Positions 33,338-41,568 of a stretch of DNA of 64,000 bases are shown piece after piece (positions within the stretch are counted from its first letter, which is position 1; every line of letters starts with the position of its first letter). Under the pieces are notes generated by a model. That model did not search any database and was not told the origin of the DNA. It worked only from the letters and a program-made list of their open reading frames with translations. The position numbers and the translations under genes were made by a program. The DNA comes from Burkholderiales bacterium (lineage in GTDB: Bacteria > Pseudomonadota > Gammaproteobacteria > Burkholderiales > Burkholderiaceae_C), in NCBI GenBank assembly GCA_016223165.1, contig JACRPO010000012.1, positions 620,001 to 684,000 on the forward strand, in the 5' to 3' direction.

Positions 33338-34066
33338 TCAGGCCGCCTTGTCCTGCGCGCGGAGCGAAGCGAGGACGGCGAGCGCGGTCGACGCGGCCAT
33401 CGCCAGCGCGGCATGCCACGCGTCCAGCAGGGCCAGCGTCGCGGCACTCGACAGGCAGTAGGCGAGCGCCATGCACCAGGCACCACGCCACAGCCACAGG
33501 ACCGGCCCGGGTCCGGCCACCGAGCCGGCCAGCAGCCAGGCGAGGATAGCGATCATCGTCGGGTCGGGCGCGAGCCCGAAGACCTCGGCCTGGGCGAGCG
33601 GCCGCCCCGCGAGCGGCGCCAGCAGCGGCTGGCCGAACAGGGCCCACAGCGCCAGCACGGCGGCCGCGCGCTGGCGGCGAACGCCTGTCGCCACACGCAC
33701 GCCGCGGCTCGCCGCCAGCGCGAGCAGCAGCAGGCCGAGCGTGATCCACAGCACCGCGAGGCCCTTCGCCGCCCAGTTGATGGCGGCATAGCGCTCGAGC
33801 ACGAACTCAAAGCCCACGAAGGCCGCGGCAGCAGCGAGCCCCAAGGCGCTGCCGCGCTGCGCCGCGGCGCCGCCGCGCCACGACCAGCCGGCCAGCGCCG
33901 CCAGCCCGATGCCGGGCAGCATCAGCGGCAGCGGCCACCAGGCCTCGTTGTGCAGTTCGAACAGCCGCCAGTACGTGCGCGGCGCGAACATGAGGAAGTC
34001 GCTCGGCGCGTAGGTGCCGAGATCGCGCAGCCATTCGAGCCAGCGCGCGAAGGCGCCGTCGCTCAT
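33338..34066 (-). CDS. DUF6064-like integral membrane protein
   Basis: 242 residues from ATG 34066 (MSDGAFARWLEWLRDLGTYAPSDFLMFAPRTYWRLFELHNEAWWP). About six or seven membrane helices follow (LPLMLPGIGLAALAGWSW, GSALGLAAAAAFVGFEFVL, GLAVLWITLGLLLLALAAS and so on). The soluble N-terminal motif with YWRLFELHNEAWWPLPL is the recognisable part; similar proteins are labelled DUF6064. No catalytic motif. It is the last gene in a run of six minus-strand genes that starts with the dienoyl-CoA-reductase-type SDR; the 55-nt gap to the aldo/keto reductase gene is compatible with co-transcription. Confidence 0.75.
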   Translation of the reverse strand: MSDGAFARWLEWLRDLGTYAPSDFLMFAPRTYWRLFELHNEAWWPLPLMLPGIGLAALAGWSWRGGAAAQRGSALGLAAAAAFVGFEFVLERYAAINWAAKGLAVLWITLGLLLLALAASRGVRVATGVRRQRAAAVLALWALFGQPLLAPLAGRPLAQAEVFGLAPDPTMIAILAWLLAGSVAGPGPVLWLWRGAWCMALAYCLSSAATLALLDAWHAALAMAASTALAVLASLRAQDKAA

Positions 34067-34121
34067 CGACCCGGCCTGTTCGGTTTGATCGGCCCGATCG
34101 GCCCCATCGACGCACGCCGCA

Positions 34122-35129
34122 TCACGCCAGCGCTGCCACGTCGGCGGCCATGCGCGCACGCAGTGCCGCATCGGGCATCGGCCCGCGCGCCGCACCCAGG
34201 TTCTGCACCACGTGCGCCACCTGGCTCGTCGCCGGGATGGCGCAGGTCACCGCCGGATGCGAGACGATGAACTTCAGCGCCGCCTGGGCCCAGCCATCGC
34301 AGCCGAGCTCCGCGGCCCAGCCCGGCAGCTTGTGGCGCTGCAACGCGCGCAGCAGTTCACCCTCGCGGAAGGGCCGGTTGGCAAGCACGGCGATGCGCCG
34401 CTCGGCGGCCAGCGGCAGCAGCCGCTCCTCGACCTCGCGGTCGACGAGGTTGTAGGTGAACTGCACGAAGTCGATCGGCTGCGTCTTCATGATCCGCTCG
34501 ACTTCGCCGTGCCGCCGCCCCTCGCTGGTGGTGATGCCCACGTAGCGCAGCCGGCCCTCGGCCTTCATGGCCAGCAGGCGCGGCAGGTGGGCTTCCCAGG
34601 CCAGCAGGTTGTGCACCTGCATCAGGTCGAAGCGCGGCACGCCCCAGTGCGCGCGCGAGGCTTCCATCTGCGCGGCCCCGCGCGCACCGTCGCCGGTCCA
34701 CACCTTCTCGGCCGAGAACAACGAGGCCAGCCGCCCGAGCTTGCCCAGGGCATGGCCGATCACCGGCTGCGAGCTGCCGTACATCGGTGAGCTGTCGATG
34801 AGGCGCCCGCCGTTCGCGAAGAACGCTCGCACGACCTCGGCGCAGGCGTCGCGGGCCCGCGCATCGTTGCCGACGTTGAAGGTGATCCAGGTGCCGAGGC
34901 CGACGAGCGGAATGGCCTCGCCGCTTGCGGGGATGCGGCGAGTGAGCGGCGTTGTCGTCGGCGCGGCGGCCGCGGCGGCCGCGGCGGCCGCGGCGGCTGC
35001 GGCGGCTGCGGCGAACGCCGGCGCGGGCATCGGCGCGATCGCCCCCAGCACGCTCAGGGACATGCCCAGGGAGGCCTGCTGCGCCAGCCATCGCCGGCGC
35101 GCGAGGTCGGGCTTCGCAGGGAGGCTCAC
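34122..35129 (-). CDS. exported (Tat) aldo/keto reductase with poly-alanine spacer
   Basis: 335 residues from GTG 35129 (MSLPAKPDLARRRWLAQQASLGMSLSVLGAIA). The twin-arginine-like ARRRWLAQ followed by a hydrophobic stretch suggests Tat export. Next is an unbroken run of 18 or so alanines (about 34961-35013), then an AKR barrel: IPLVGLGTWITFNVG, GGRLIDSSPMYGSSQPVIG with catalytic Asp and Tyr, the DLMQVHN segment, YVGITTSEG, FTYNLVDREVE and NRPFREGELL. Periplasmic aldo/keto reductases of this sort are seen in several proteobacteria; cofactor and substrate unknown. The poly-Ala tract replaces the usual signal-peptide c-region. Confidence 0.85.
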   Translation of the reverse strand: MSLPAKPDLARRRWLAQQASLGMSLSVLGAIAPMPAPAFAAAAAAAAAAAAAAAAAPTTTPLTRRIPASGEAIPLVGLGTWITFNVGNDARARDACAEVVRAFFANGGRLIDSSPMYGSSQPVIGHALGKLGRLASLFSAEKVWTGDGARGAAQMEASRAHWGVPRFDLMQVHNLLAWEAHLPRLLAMKAEGRLRYVGITTSEGRRHGEVERIMKTQPIDFVQFTYNLVDREVEERLLPLAAERRIAVLANRPFREGELLRALQRHKLPGWAAELGCDGWAQAALKFIVSHPAVTCAIPATSQVAHVVQNLGAARGPMPDAALRARMAADVAALA

Positions 35130-35196
35130 AGTGGTCAATGTAAACGCGGTCGTGAACGCTGTCGCCGACGCGGCCGCCGACCTTGGCGCGACCAGG

Positions 35197-35799
35197 TCAG
35201 CGCAGCAGGCGCCGCTCCAGAAAATCGAGCCGGTCCTGACCCCAGAAGATCTCGCCGTCGACCACATAGCTCGGCGCGCCGAAGATGCCGCCGGCAATGG
35301 CGCGCTGCGTGTTCGCGTCGTAGCGCGCGGCCACGTCCGGGGTCTCGGACTCCGCCAGCAGCACGGCGGCGAGCGTGTTCTCGGCCAGCAGCGCCGCGAG
35401 CGTCTCGCGCTCGGCGAGATCGCGCTCCTCGGCCCACACGGCGCGCATCATGGCGCCGGCCAGCGTCAGCGCGGCCGGCGGGCCGGCCGCCATCTGGGTG
35501 GCGATGATGAGCCTGGCCGCCGGGCCTGCGTCCACCGGAAAGAACTTCGGTTGCAGGTTCAGCGGCACCCCGAGCCACTCGCTGAAACGCCTGAGCTCGA
35601 CCAGGCGATAGGCCTGCCGCTGCGGTGCGCGCTTGGCCAGCGGCAGGCCACCGGAGACCGGGAAGATCGCGCCATAGTCCACCGGCAGCACCTCGACACG
35701 CGCATCGGCGGCCTTGGCGACGGCGCGAAAGCGCTCGTGCCCGAGGTAGGTCCACGGCGAGACAGGGGTGAAGTAGTACTGGATGTCCATGCTGTGCAC
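35197..35799 (-). CDS. DsbA-family 2-hydroxychromene-2-carboxylate isomerase-like protein
   Basis: 200 residues from GTG 35799 (GAGGA lies 5 nt upstream) or 197 from ATG 35790 (MDIQYYFTPVSPWTYLGHERF). It is a glutathione-transferase kappa/DsbA fold: the SPWTYLG start where kappa-class enzymes bind glutathione with Ser, an Ala-rich helical insert, and GGIFGAPSYVVDGEIFWGQDRLDFLE with the cis-Pro loop typical of the family. Members isomerise aromatic catabolic intermediates or act in acyl-CoA degradation. No CxxC motif, so not an oxidoreductase of the Dsb type. It sits with enoyl-CoA hydratase and SDR genes. Confidence 0.88.
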   Translation of the reverse strand: MHSMDIQYYFTPVSPWTYLGHERFRAVAKAADARVEVLPVDYGAIFPVSGGLPLAKRAPQRQAYRLVELRRFSEWLGVPLNLQPKFFPVDAGPAARLIIATQMAAGPPAALTLAGAMMRAVWAEERDLAERETLAALLAENTLAAVLLAESETPDVAARYDANTQRAIAGGIFGAPSYVVDGEIFWGQDRLDFLERRLLR

Positions 35800-35838
35800 G
35801 CTGTCCTCACGAAGGGTGTCGACGGGATGGGCGGCGCC

Positions 35839-36429
35839 TTACAGCACGCGCCCCTGCACGGCGACGCTGGCATTGCGCCAGATGTCGTCGGGGCTGATGT
35901 AGTTGTCGGGCCGCGTGAACCTCACGCCGGCGGCGCGGAAGCACTCGTCGACGAGCTCGGAGCAGATGAACTTGCGGTCGCGCGTGCGCCGGCCAACCTT
36001 GAAGAGGATGCGCATGGCGATGCGGATGATCTCCCAGTTGTCGTAGGGCTTGGTGAGCAGGTCCATGCCGAAGCTCACCGCGCGCCGCACCTGGCCCTGC
36101 TCGAGCCCCGGCTCGATGCGGCCGATGACGATCTGCCCGCGGTAGGGGCGACGGCGGCCGTGGTAGTCGCGCAGGTACTTCGACAGCGGCACCAGGCGCA
36201 CGCCGATGCCGGTCTCGCTCTCGAGGATGAAGACGCGGCCGAGCGTCTCGTCGCGGTAGATGATGCCGACGTGGCTCCACACCGAGCCGGTGAACTTCTG
36301 GATCAGGCCCGAGAAGGCGTACGAGCCCGAGCAGAAGACGAGATCGCCAGAGCGCAGCACGTCGCGCAGCCCTTCGTAGGCCTGCACGGGCAGGCGCTTG
36401 ATCTCGGGTTTCTTGATCGCTGCGGCCAT
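35839..36429 (-). CDS. YiiX-like permuted NlpC/P60 (papain-like) hydrolase
   Basis: 196 residues from ATG 36429 (MAAAIKKPEIKRLPVQAYEGLRDVLRSGDLVF). The permuted papain-like pattern is visible: RSGDLVFCSGSYAFSGLIQKFTGSVWSHVGIIY (catalytic His in SHVG), an ESETGIGVRLVPLSKYL segment, and FICSELVDECFRAAGV with the likely catalytic Cys after the permutation. No signal peptide is apparent, so it is possibly cytoplasmic. Relatives cleave amide, ester or lipid-like bonds; the substrate is unknown. The gaps to its neighbours are 39-69 nt, so co-transcription is plausible but the function looks unrelated to beta-oxidation. Confidence 0.82.
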   Translation of the reverse strand: MAAAIKKPEIKRLPVQAYEGLRDVLRSGDLVFCSGSYAFSGLIQKFTGSVWSHVGIIYRDETLGRVFILESETGIGVRLVPLSKYLRDYHGRRRPYRGQIVIGRIEPGLEQGQVRRAVSFGMDLLTKPYDNWEIIRIAMRILFKVGRRTRDRKFICSELVDECFRAAGVRFTRPDNYISPDDIWRNASVAVQGRVL

Positions 36430-36498
36430 GCGGTGTTCTCTCCTCCTGCTGCGTCGTCATGGCACCGGCCCGGCGCCGGCCGCCACGCTCAGCTCAGC

Positions 36499-37278
36499 TC
36501 AGCGCCAATCCGGCAGGCGCTTGTCGATGAAGGCCTGCACGCCCTCGAGCGCACCGTCGTCCATCATGTTGCAGGCCATCGTGTGCGCCGCGTCGTCGTA
36601 GGCGGCGGCGATGCCGCGCTCGAGCTGGCGGTAGAAGAGCTGCTTGCCCATGGCGATGGCGACGCGCGGCTTGTGCACGATGCGCTCGAGCAGCCGCTCG
36701 ATCTCGGCATCGAGCTCGTCGGCCGGCACGACGCGGTTGACGAGACCCTTCTCGCGCGCCTCGGCGGCGCCGATGAAGTCGCCCGTCACCAGCATCTCGA
36801 AGGCGAACTTGCGCGGCACGTTGCGCGACAGCGCCACGCTCGGCGTGCTGCAGAAGAGGCCGAGATTGACGCCGCTGACGGCAAAGCGTGCGTCGGCGGC
36901 AGCCACCGCCAGGTCGCACATCGCCACCAGCTGGCAGCCGGCAGCGGTGGCGATGCCCTGCACGCGCGCGATCACCGGCACCGGCAGCGCCTGGATCGCC
37001 ATCATCATGCGGCCGCACTGCGCGAAGAGGCGCTCGTAGTAGCCCTGCGAGGGCTCGGCGCGCATCTCCTTCAAGTCGTGCCCGGCGCAGAAGGCGCGGC
37101 CGGCAGCGGCGACGACCACAGCGCGCGCCATCTCGTCGCCGGCAATGCTGTCGAGCGCCGCCTGCAGCGCCTCGAGCATGCCTTCGGAGAGCGAGTTGAA
37201 GGCGGCCGGGCGGTTGAGCGTCAGGCGCACGACGCCACGCGCGTCCTTGTCGGTCAGCACCAGGGGTTCGGTCGACAT
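36499..37278 (-). CDS. enoyl-CoA hydratase/isomerase family protein
   Basis: 259 residues from ATG 37278 (MSTEPLVLTDKDARGVVRLTLNRPAAFNSLSEGM). The crotonase fold is clear: FCAGHDLKEMRAEP forms the first oxyanion segment and IARVQGIATAAGCQLVAMCDLAVAAADARFAVSGVNLGLFC the second. In place of the two catalytic Glu of classical hydratases the second position is ...GLFCSTPSVALSR, as in ECHDC3-like and other enoyl-CoA hydratase relatives, so the exact reaction is uncertain. Ends with ALEGVQAFIDKRLPDWR. It lies 64 nt downstream of the SDR gene. The stop codon lies in a CTCAG triplet repeat. Confidence 0.9.
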   Translation of the reverse strand: MSTEPLVLTDKDARGVVRLTLNRPAAFNSLSEGMLEALQAALDSIAGDEMARAVVVAAAGRAFCAGHDLKEMRAEPSQGYYERLFAQCGRMMMAIQALPVPVIARVQGIATAAGCQLVAMCDLAVAAADARFAVSGVNLGLFCSTPSVALSRNVPRKFAFEMLVTGDFIGAAEAREKGLVNRVVPADELDAEIERLLERIVHKPRVAIAMGKQLFYRQLERGIAAAYDDAAHTMACNMMDDGALEGVQAFIDKRLPDWR

Positions 37279-37342
37279 CGGGTCTCTTGCTCCTGGGGTG
37301 GCTGCGCGCGCGGTCGCGGGATGCTTGCGAGAGCTCGGGGCG

Positions 37343-38245
37343 TCAGCGCTGGGCGCGATCGGCCGCGTTCTGCGCCTCGATGCGCTCGCGCGCCTGGCGC
37401 CAGTCGTCGTCGCTCCAGCGGCGCAGCTCGTAGAAGTTGCCGCCGGTGGCCAGTGCATTGCCGCCGTCCATCATGATGCTCTGGCCGGTGAGCCAGTCGC
37501 AGCGGCCCGGCGCCATCAGGAAGGCGGCGAGGTTGGCCAGTTCGTCCATGGTGCCGGTGCGCGCCATCGGGTTGTGCTCGCGGCTGCGCGCACCCGGCTC
37601 CTCGCCGGGGTTCAGGCGCTTGCTCATGCCCTCGGTCGGGATCTCGCCCGGCCCCACGGCGTTGAGGCGCACGCCGTAGGGTGCCCACTCGACGGCCAGC
37701 GACTTCGTCATCGCCTCGATGCCGGCCTTGCTCATCGCGCTCGGCACGACGAACGGGCTGCCGTTGTCGACCCAGGTCGTGATGATGCTGATGACGCTGC
37801 GCATCGGCGCCGCCTTCGTCCAGGTGCCGGCCTTGGCCTCGGCCACCCAGCGCCGGCCGATCGCCTGCGTGACATAGAAGCTGCCGTGGAAGACGATGTT
37901 GGCGATGGCGTCGAAGGCGCGCGGCGACAGGCTCTCGGTGGGCGCGATTAAGTTGCCGGCGGCGTTGTTGACGAGGCCGGTGAGGCCACCGCCGACCCAC
38001 AGCTCGTCGACCATCTCCTGCACCGCCTGCGCGACGCGGATGTCGACGCCGAAGGTGCGAATGCGCCGGCCCGGAAAGCGCTCGCGCCAGCCGGCGGCCG
38101 TCTCGTCACACACCCCCTTGCGCCGGCCGCAGATGGCGACCTCGGCACCGAGCTCGAGGAAGCGCTCGGCCATCGCCTTGCCCAGCCCCGTGCCGCCACC
38201 AGTGACAAGCACGCGCTGGCCCTTCATCAGATCGGTTTGGTACAT
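37343..38245 (-). CDS. SDR family oxidoreductase, 2,4-dienoyl-CoA reductase type
   Basis: 300 residues from ATG 38245 (MYQTDLMKGQRVLVTGGGTGLGKAMAERFLELGAEVAICGRR). The cofactor loop TGGGTGLG and NNAAGN are standard. The catalytic Y-x-x-x-K is replaced by S-A-M-S-K (PSAMSKAGIEAMTKSLAVEWAPYGVRLNAVGPGEIPTEGM), which is how mitochondrial/peroxisomal dienoyl-CoA reductases look, with the catalytic Tyr elsewhere. The C terminus is longer than in short SDRs (LRRWSDDDWRQARERIEAQ). It probably reduces 2,4-dienoyl-CoA with NADPH during unsaturated fatty acid oxidation. First gene of the six-gene run; divergent from the PLP-enzyme gene. Confidence 0.88.
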   Translation of the reverse strand: MYQTDLMKGQRVLVTGGGTGLGKAMAERFLELGAEVAICGRRKGVCDETAAGWRERFPGRRIRTFGVDIRVAQAVQEMVDELWVGGGLTGLVNNAAGNLIAPTESLSPRAFDAIANIVFHGSFYVTQAIGRRWVAEAKAGTWTKAAPMRSVISIITTWVDNGSPFVVPSAMSKAGIEAMTKSLAVEWAPYGVRLNAVGPGEIPTEGMSKRLNPGEEPGARSREHNPMARTGTMDELANLAAFLMAPGRCDWLTGQSIMMDGGNALATGGNFYELRRWSDDDWRQARERIEAQNAADRAQR

Positions 38246-38402
38246 GATTCCGGTGCCCTCCGGCTGCACCTCCGGCCGCCACTGCCGAGTTCGCGTCGAG
38301 TTTGAACGGTATCGCAGTTTCGCGCGTCGCCGTGCGGGTGGATTGAGTAGTCGCCCGAGGGCGCTGTCCCTATGCTGGCCCGGCCACCTCAGGAGAACGG
38401 CC

Positions 38403-39707
38403 ATGACCGAAAAGCGTTGGCGCAAGCGGACCCTCGCGGGACGCGCGTTGGCCCCCGAGACCTTGATGATGGGCTACGGCTACGACCCGCGCCTCTCTGA
38501 AGGGTCGTTGAAGGAGCCGCTGTTCCAGACCTCGACCTTCGTCTTCCCCTCGGCGCAGGCGGGCAAGGACTTCTTCGCCACCATGCAGGGCCGGCGCAAG
38601 CTTGGCCCCGACGAGGAGCCGGGGCTCGTCTACTCGCGCTTCAACAACCCCAACCTCGAGGTGCTCGAGGACCGCCTCGCCCTGTGGGACGGGGCCGAGG
38701 CGAGCCTCGCCTTCGCCTCCGGCATGGCCGCCATCTCGACCTGCCTGTGGGCGTACCTCCGCCCCGGCGACGTGGTGCTGCAGAGCCAGCCGATCTACGG
38801 TGGCACCGAGACGCTCATCCACTCCATCCTGCCCGAGTTCGGCGTGCGCCAGGTCGGCTTCGAGGTCGAGGGCGGCACCGCGGCGATGCAGGCAGCGGCC
38901 GCGGTGGCGCGCAAGGCGAGTGAGGGCGGCAAGGTGGCGGCGATCTACCTCGAGACGCCCGCCAACCCGACCAACGGCCTCGTCGACATCGCCGCCGCGC
39001 GCGCCATCTCGGAGTCGATGGCCCTGCAGCCCGGTAGGGAGGGCAAGCGCCCGCCGGTGATCGTCGACAACACGATGCTGGGCCCGATCTACTGCAAGCC
39101 GCTCGCGCAGGGCGCCGATCTCGTCGTCACCTCGCTCACGAAATACGTCGGCGGCCACTCCGACCTCATCGGCGGCGGTGCCAGCGGCGCCAAGGCCATG
39201 CTGGCACCGGTGCGGCGCATGCGCTCGACGCTCGGCACGATGTGCGACCCGCACACCGCCTGGCTGCTGATGCGCTCGCTCGAGACGCTGAAGCTGCGCA
39301 TGGCCGCCGCCTCCGATGGCGCGCGCCGCGTCGCGCAGTTCCTGCGCGCGCATCCGAAGATCGAGAACGTCTGGTACCTCGACTTCCTGCCCGAGAACCA
39401 TCCCGACCGGCCCTTGCACCAGCGGCAGAACCTGAGCGCCGGCTCGACCTTCAGCTTCGAGGTGCGCGGTGGCGAGGCCGGCGCCTTTGCGCTGCTCGAC
39501 CGCCTCGAGGTCATCAAGCTCGCCGTGAGCCTGGGCGGCACCGAGACGCTCGCTTCGCACCCGGCCTCGACGACACACTCGGCGATGCCGCCGGACGAGC
39601 TGAAGCGCTTCTCGATCACGCCGGCGCTGATCCGCATCTCGATCGGCGTCGAGGACCCCACCGACCTGATCGCCGACCTCGAGCAGGCGCTCGCCGGGGT
39701 GCCGTAG
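38403..39707 (+). CDS. Cys/Met-metabolism PLP enzyme (methionine gamma-lyase/cystathionine gamma-synthase family)
   Basis: 434 residues from ATG 38403 with AGGAGA upstream. Family signatures: PLFQTSTFVFPSAQ, YSRFNNPNLEVLEDRLALWDG (PLP-phosphate-binding Tyr-Ser-Arg), FASGMAAIS, the QPIYGGTETLI segment, VDNTMLGPIYCKPLAQGADLVVTSLTKYVGGHSDLIGG with the PLP Lys, and SLGGTETLASHPASTTHSAMP. The long N terminus (RWRKRTLAGRALAPETLMMGYGYDP) places it in the cystathionine gamma-synthase-family subgroup rather than classical MetB. It probably performs gamma- or beta-elimination on sulfur amino acids. It is convergent with the acyl-CoA synthetase gene, 33 bp apart. Confidence 0.88.
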   Translation: MTEKRWRKRTLAGRALAPETLMMGYGYDPRLSEGSLKEPLFQTSTFVFPSAQAGKDFFATMQGRRKLGPDEEPGLVYSRFNNPNLEVLEDRLALWDGAEASLAFASGMAAISTCLWAYLRPGDVVLQSQPIYGGTETLIHSILPEFGVRQVGFEVEGGTAAMQAAAAVARKASEGGKVAAIYLETPANPTNGLVDIAAARAISESMALQPGREGKRPPVIVDNTMLGPIYCKPLAQGADLVVTSLTKYVGGHSDLIGGGASGAKAMLAPVRRMRSTLGTMCDPHTAWLLMRSLETLKLRMAAASDGARRVAQFLRAHPKIENVWYLDFLPENHPDRPLHQRQNLSAGSTFSFEVRGGEAGAFALLDRLEVIKLAVSLGGTETLASHPASTTHSAMPPDELKRFSITPALIRISIGVEDPTDLIADLEQALAGVP

Positions 39708-39740
39708 ATCCGGAGCGCGCGCCCGGCACGCCGCGGTCCT

Positions 39741-41387
39741 TCACTCGATCGCCGAAGCGCTCTTCGCCCGCTCGCGCAGCTGGAACTTCTGGATCTTGCC
39801 GGTGCTCGTCTTCGGGATCGGCTCGAAGCGCACCTCGCGCGGCACCTTGTAGCCGGCGAGCAGGCCGCGGCAATGCGCCACGAGGTCGGCGGCGCTGACC
39901 TCGGCGCCCGCCTTCAGCTCGACGAAGGCAAGCGGCGTCTCGCCCCACTTGGCGTCGGGCTTGGCGACGACGGCACAGGCGAGCACCGCCGGGTGGCGGT
40001 ACAGCGCATCCTCGACCTCGATGGAGCTGATGTTCTCGCCGCCGCTGATGATGATGTCCTTGCTGCGGTCCTTGATCTTCACGTAGCGGTCGCTCTCCAT
40101 CACCGCGAGATCGCCGGTGTGGAACCAGCCGCCGGCGAAGGCCTTGTCGGTGGCCGCCGGATTCTTCAGGTAGCCCTTCATGACGATGTTGCCGCGGAAC
40201 ATGATCTCGCCCATCGTCTGGCCGTCGGCGGGCGTCTCGGCCATCGCCTCGGGGTCGAGCACGGTCATGCCCTCCTGCAGCACGTAGCGCACGCCCTGGC
40301 GGCCGTTCAGGCGCGTCTGCTCCGAGAGGGTCTCGTCGGCCCACGATTCGCGCTTCACGGCGACGGATGCCGGGCCGTAGACCTCGGTGAGGCCGTAGAC
40401 ATGCGTGATGTCGAAGCCGATACCCGCCATGCCTTCGATCATCGCGGCCGGCGGCGCGGCGCCGGCGACCATGCCGCGCACCTTCTGCGTGATGCCTTCG
40501 CGCATCGCCGGCGGCGCGTTGACGATGAGGTTGTGCACGATGGGCGCGGCGCAGTAGTGGTCGACGCCATGCGTGCGCATCGCCGCGAGGATGGCCTCGG
40601 CTTCGACACGGCGCAGGCACACGTGCGTACCGCCGAGCATGGCCACCGTCCACGGGAAACACCAGCCGTTGCAGTGGAACATCGGCAGCGTCCACAGGTA
40701 CTTCGGGAAGTGCGGCATCGTCCAGGTGGCGGCGTTGCACACGGCATTGAGGTAGGCGCCGCGGTGGTGCGTGACCACGCCCTTCGGGTCGCCGGTGGTG
40801 CCGCTCGTGTAGCTCACGGCGATGGCGTCCCACTCGTCGGCCGGTCCGTCCAGGCGCGGCAGCGGCGCGTGCGCGGCGAGCAGCGCCTCGTACTCGTGCG
40901 CGCCGAGGCGATCGCCGGGGCCGGTGTATTCGCTGTCGCAGACGTCGATGACGACCGGGCGACGCCCATGTTCGCGCTCGAGCGCGGCGAGTGCCTCGCG
41001 CATCACCGGCGCGAATTCGCGGTCGGTGATCAGCACGGCCGCTTCGCAGTGGTTCATCTGCCAGGCGAGCAGCGGCGCGTCGAGGCGCGTGTTGAGCGTG
41101 TTCAGCACCGCATTGAGCGCCGGCACCGCGTAGTGCGCCTCCACCATCTCCGGTGTGTTGGGCAGCATCACGCTCACCGTACCGCCGCGCCCGACCCCGA
41201 GCGACTTCAGCGCCGCCGCCAGCCGCGCCGTGCGCTCGCGCACCTGGCGCCAGTTCAGGCGCCGGGCGCCGTGCACCACCGCCGGCAGGTCGCCGAAGAC
41301 CTCGGCGCTGCGCTCGACGAAGCTCACCGGGCTGAGCGCGACGAAGTTGGCCGCGTTGCGGCCCAGGTGCTGTTCGTAGATGCTCAT
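39741..41387 (-). CDS. acyl-CoA synthetase (AMP-forming), medium/long-chain type
   Basis: 548 residues from ATG 41387 (MSIYEQHLGRNAANFVALSPVSFVERSAEVF). ANL-superfamily motifs: AVSYTSGTTGDPKGVVTHHRGAY (A3), the VYGLTEVYGPAS segment (A5), the GWFHTGDLAVMESDRYVKIKDRSKDIIISGGENISSIEVEDALY block (A7-A8), and the C-terminal PKTSTGKIQKFQLRERA with the adenylation Lys. It resembles the dimethylmalonate/2,3-dihydroxybenzoate-type 'acyl-CoA synthetase' group common in Burkholderiales. It activates a carboxylate with ATP and CoA; the chain length cannot be read. Its promoter region shares the repeat-containing spacer with the hybrid kinase. Confidence 0.93.
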   Translation of the reverse strand: MSIYEQHLGRNAANFVALSPVSFVERSAEVFGDLPAVVHGARRLNWRQVRERTARLAAALKSLGVGRGGTVSVMLPNTPEMVEAHYAVPALNAVLNTLNTRLDAPLLAWQMNHCEAAVLITDREFAPVMREALAALEREHGRRPVVIDVCDSEYTGPGDRLGAHEYEALLAAHAPLPRLDGPADEWDAIAVSYTSGTTGDPKGVVTHHRGAYLNAVCNAATWTMPHFPKYLWTLPMFHCNGWCFPWTVAMLGGTHVCLRRVEAEAILAAMRTHGVDHYCAAPIVHNLIVNAPPAMREGITQKVRGMVAGAAPPAAMIEGMAGIGFDITHVYGLTEVYGPASVAVKRESWADETLSEQTRLNGRQGVRYVLQEGMTVLDPEAMAETPADGQTMGEIMFRGNIVMKGYLKNPAATDKAFAGGWFHTGDLAVMESDRYVKIKDRSKDIIISGGENISSIEVEDALYRHPAVLACAVVAKPDAKWGETPLAFVELKAGAEVSAADLVAHCRGLLAGYKVPREVRFEPIPKTSTGKIQKFQLRERAKSASAIE

Positions 41388-41437
41388 CGCGACACTCCAT
41401 GACGGCCGGGCCCGGCCCGGCAACGATGCGAACGATG

Positions 41438-41505
41438 GTAGAGCAGGCGAACGAAGGTCGAGCAGGCGAACATGGGTCGCGCAGGTGAACATGGGTCGCG
41501 CAGGC
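41438..41505. repeat. 19-bp tandem repeat (3 copies plus partial) in a divergent promoter region
   Basis: Units start at 41438, 41457 and 41476 and share G-T-(A/C)-G-(A/C)-G-C-A-G-G-(C/T)-G-A-A-C; a truncated fourth copy begins at 41495. The array lies between the divergent acyl-CoA synthetase and hybrid-kinase genes. Period 19 is close to two helical turns, so bound proteins would line up on one face. Confidence 0.9.
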
Positions 41506-41532
41506 TCGTGCCCGGGCACCGGCCGTGCCACC

Positions 41533-41560
41533 TTGCCGTACCCGCGAAATCCCGTACGCT
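41533..41560 (+). promoter_or_regulatory. candidate sigma-70 promoter of the hybrid kinase
   Basis: TTGCCG (41533-41538) and TACGCT (41555-41560) with 16-bp spacing lie just before the ATG at 41569, implying a nearly leaderless transcript. The 19-bp repeat array ends 28 bp upstream of the -35 box, an activator-like position. Confidence 0.4.
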
Positions 41561-41568
41561 CCGCGCCG

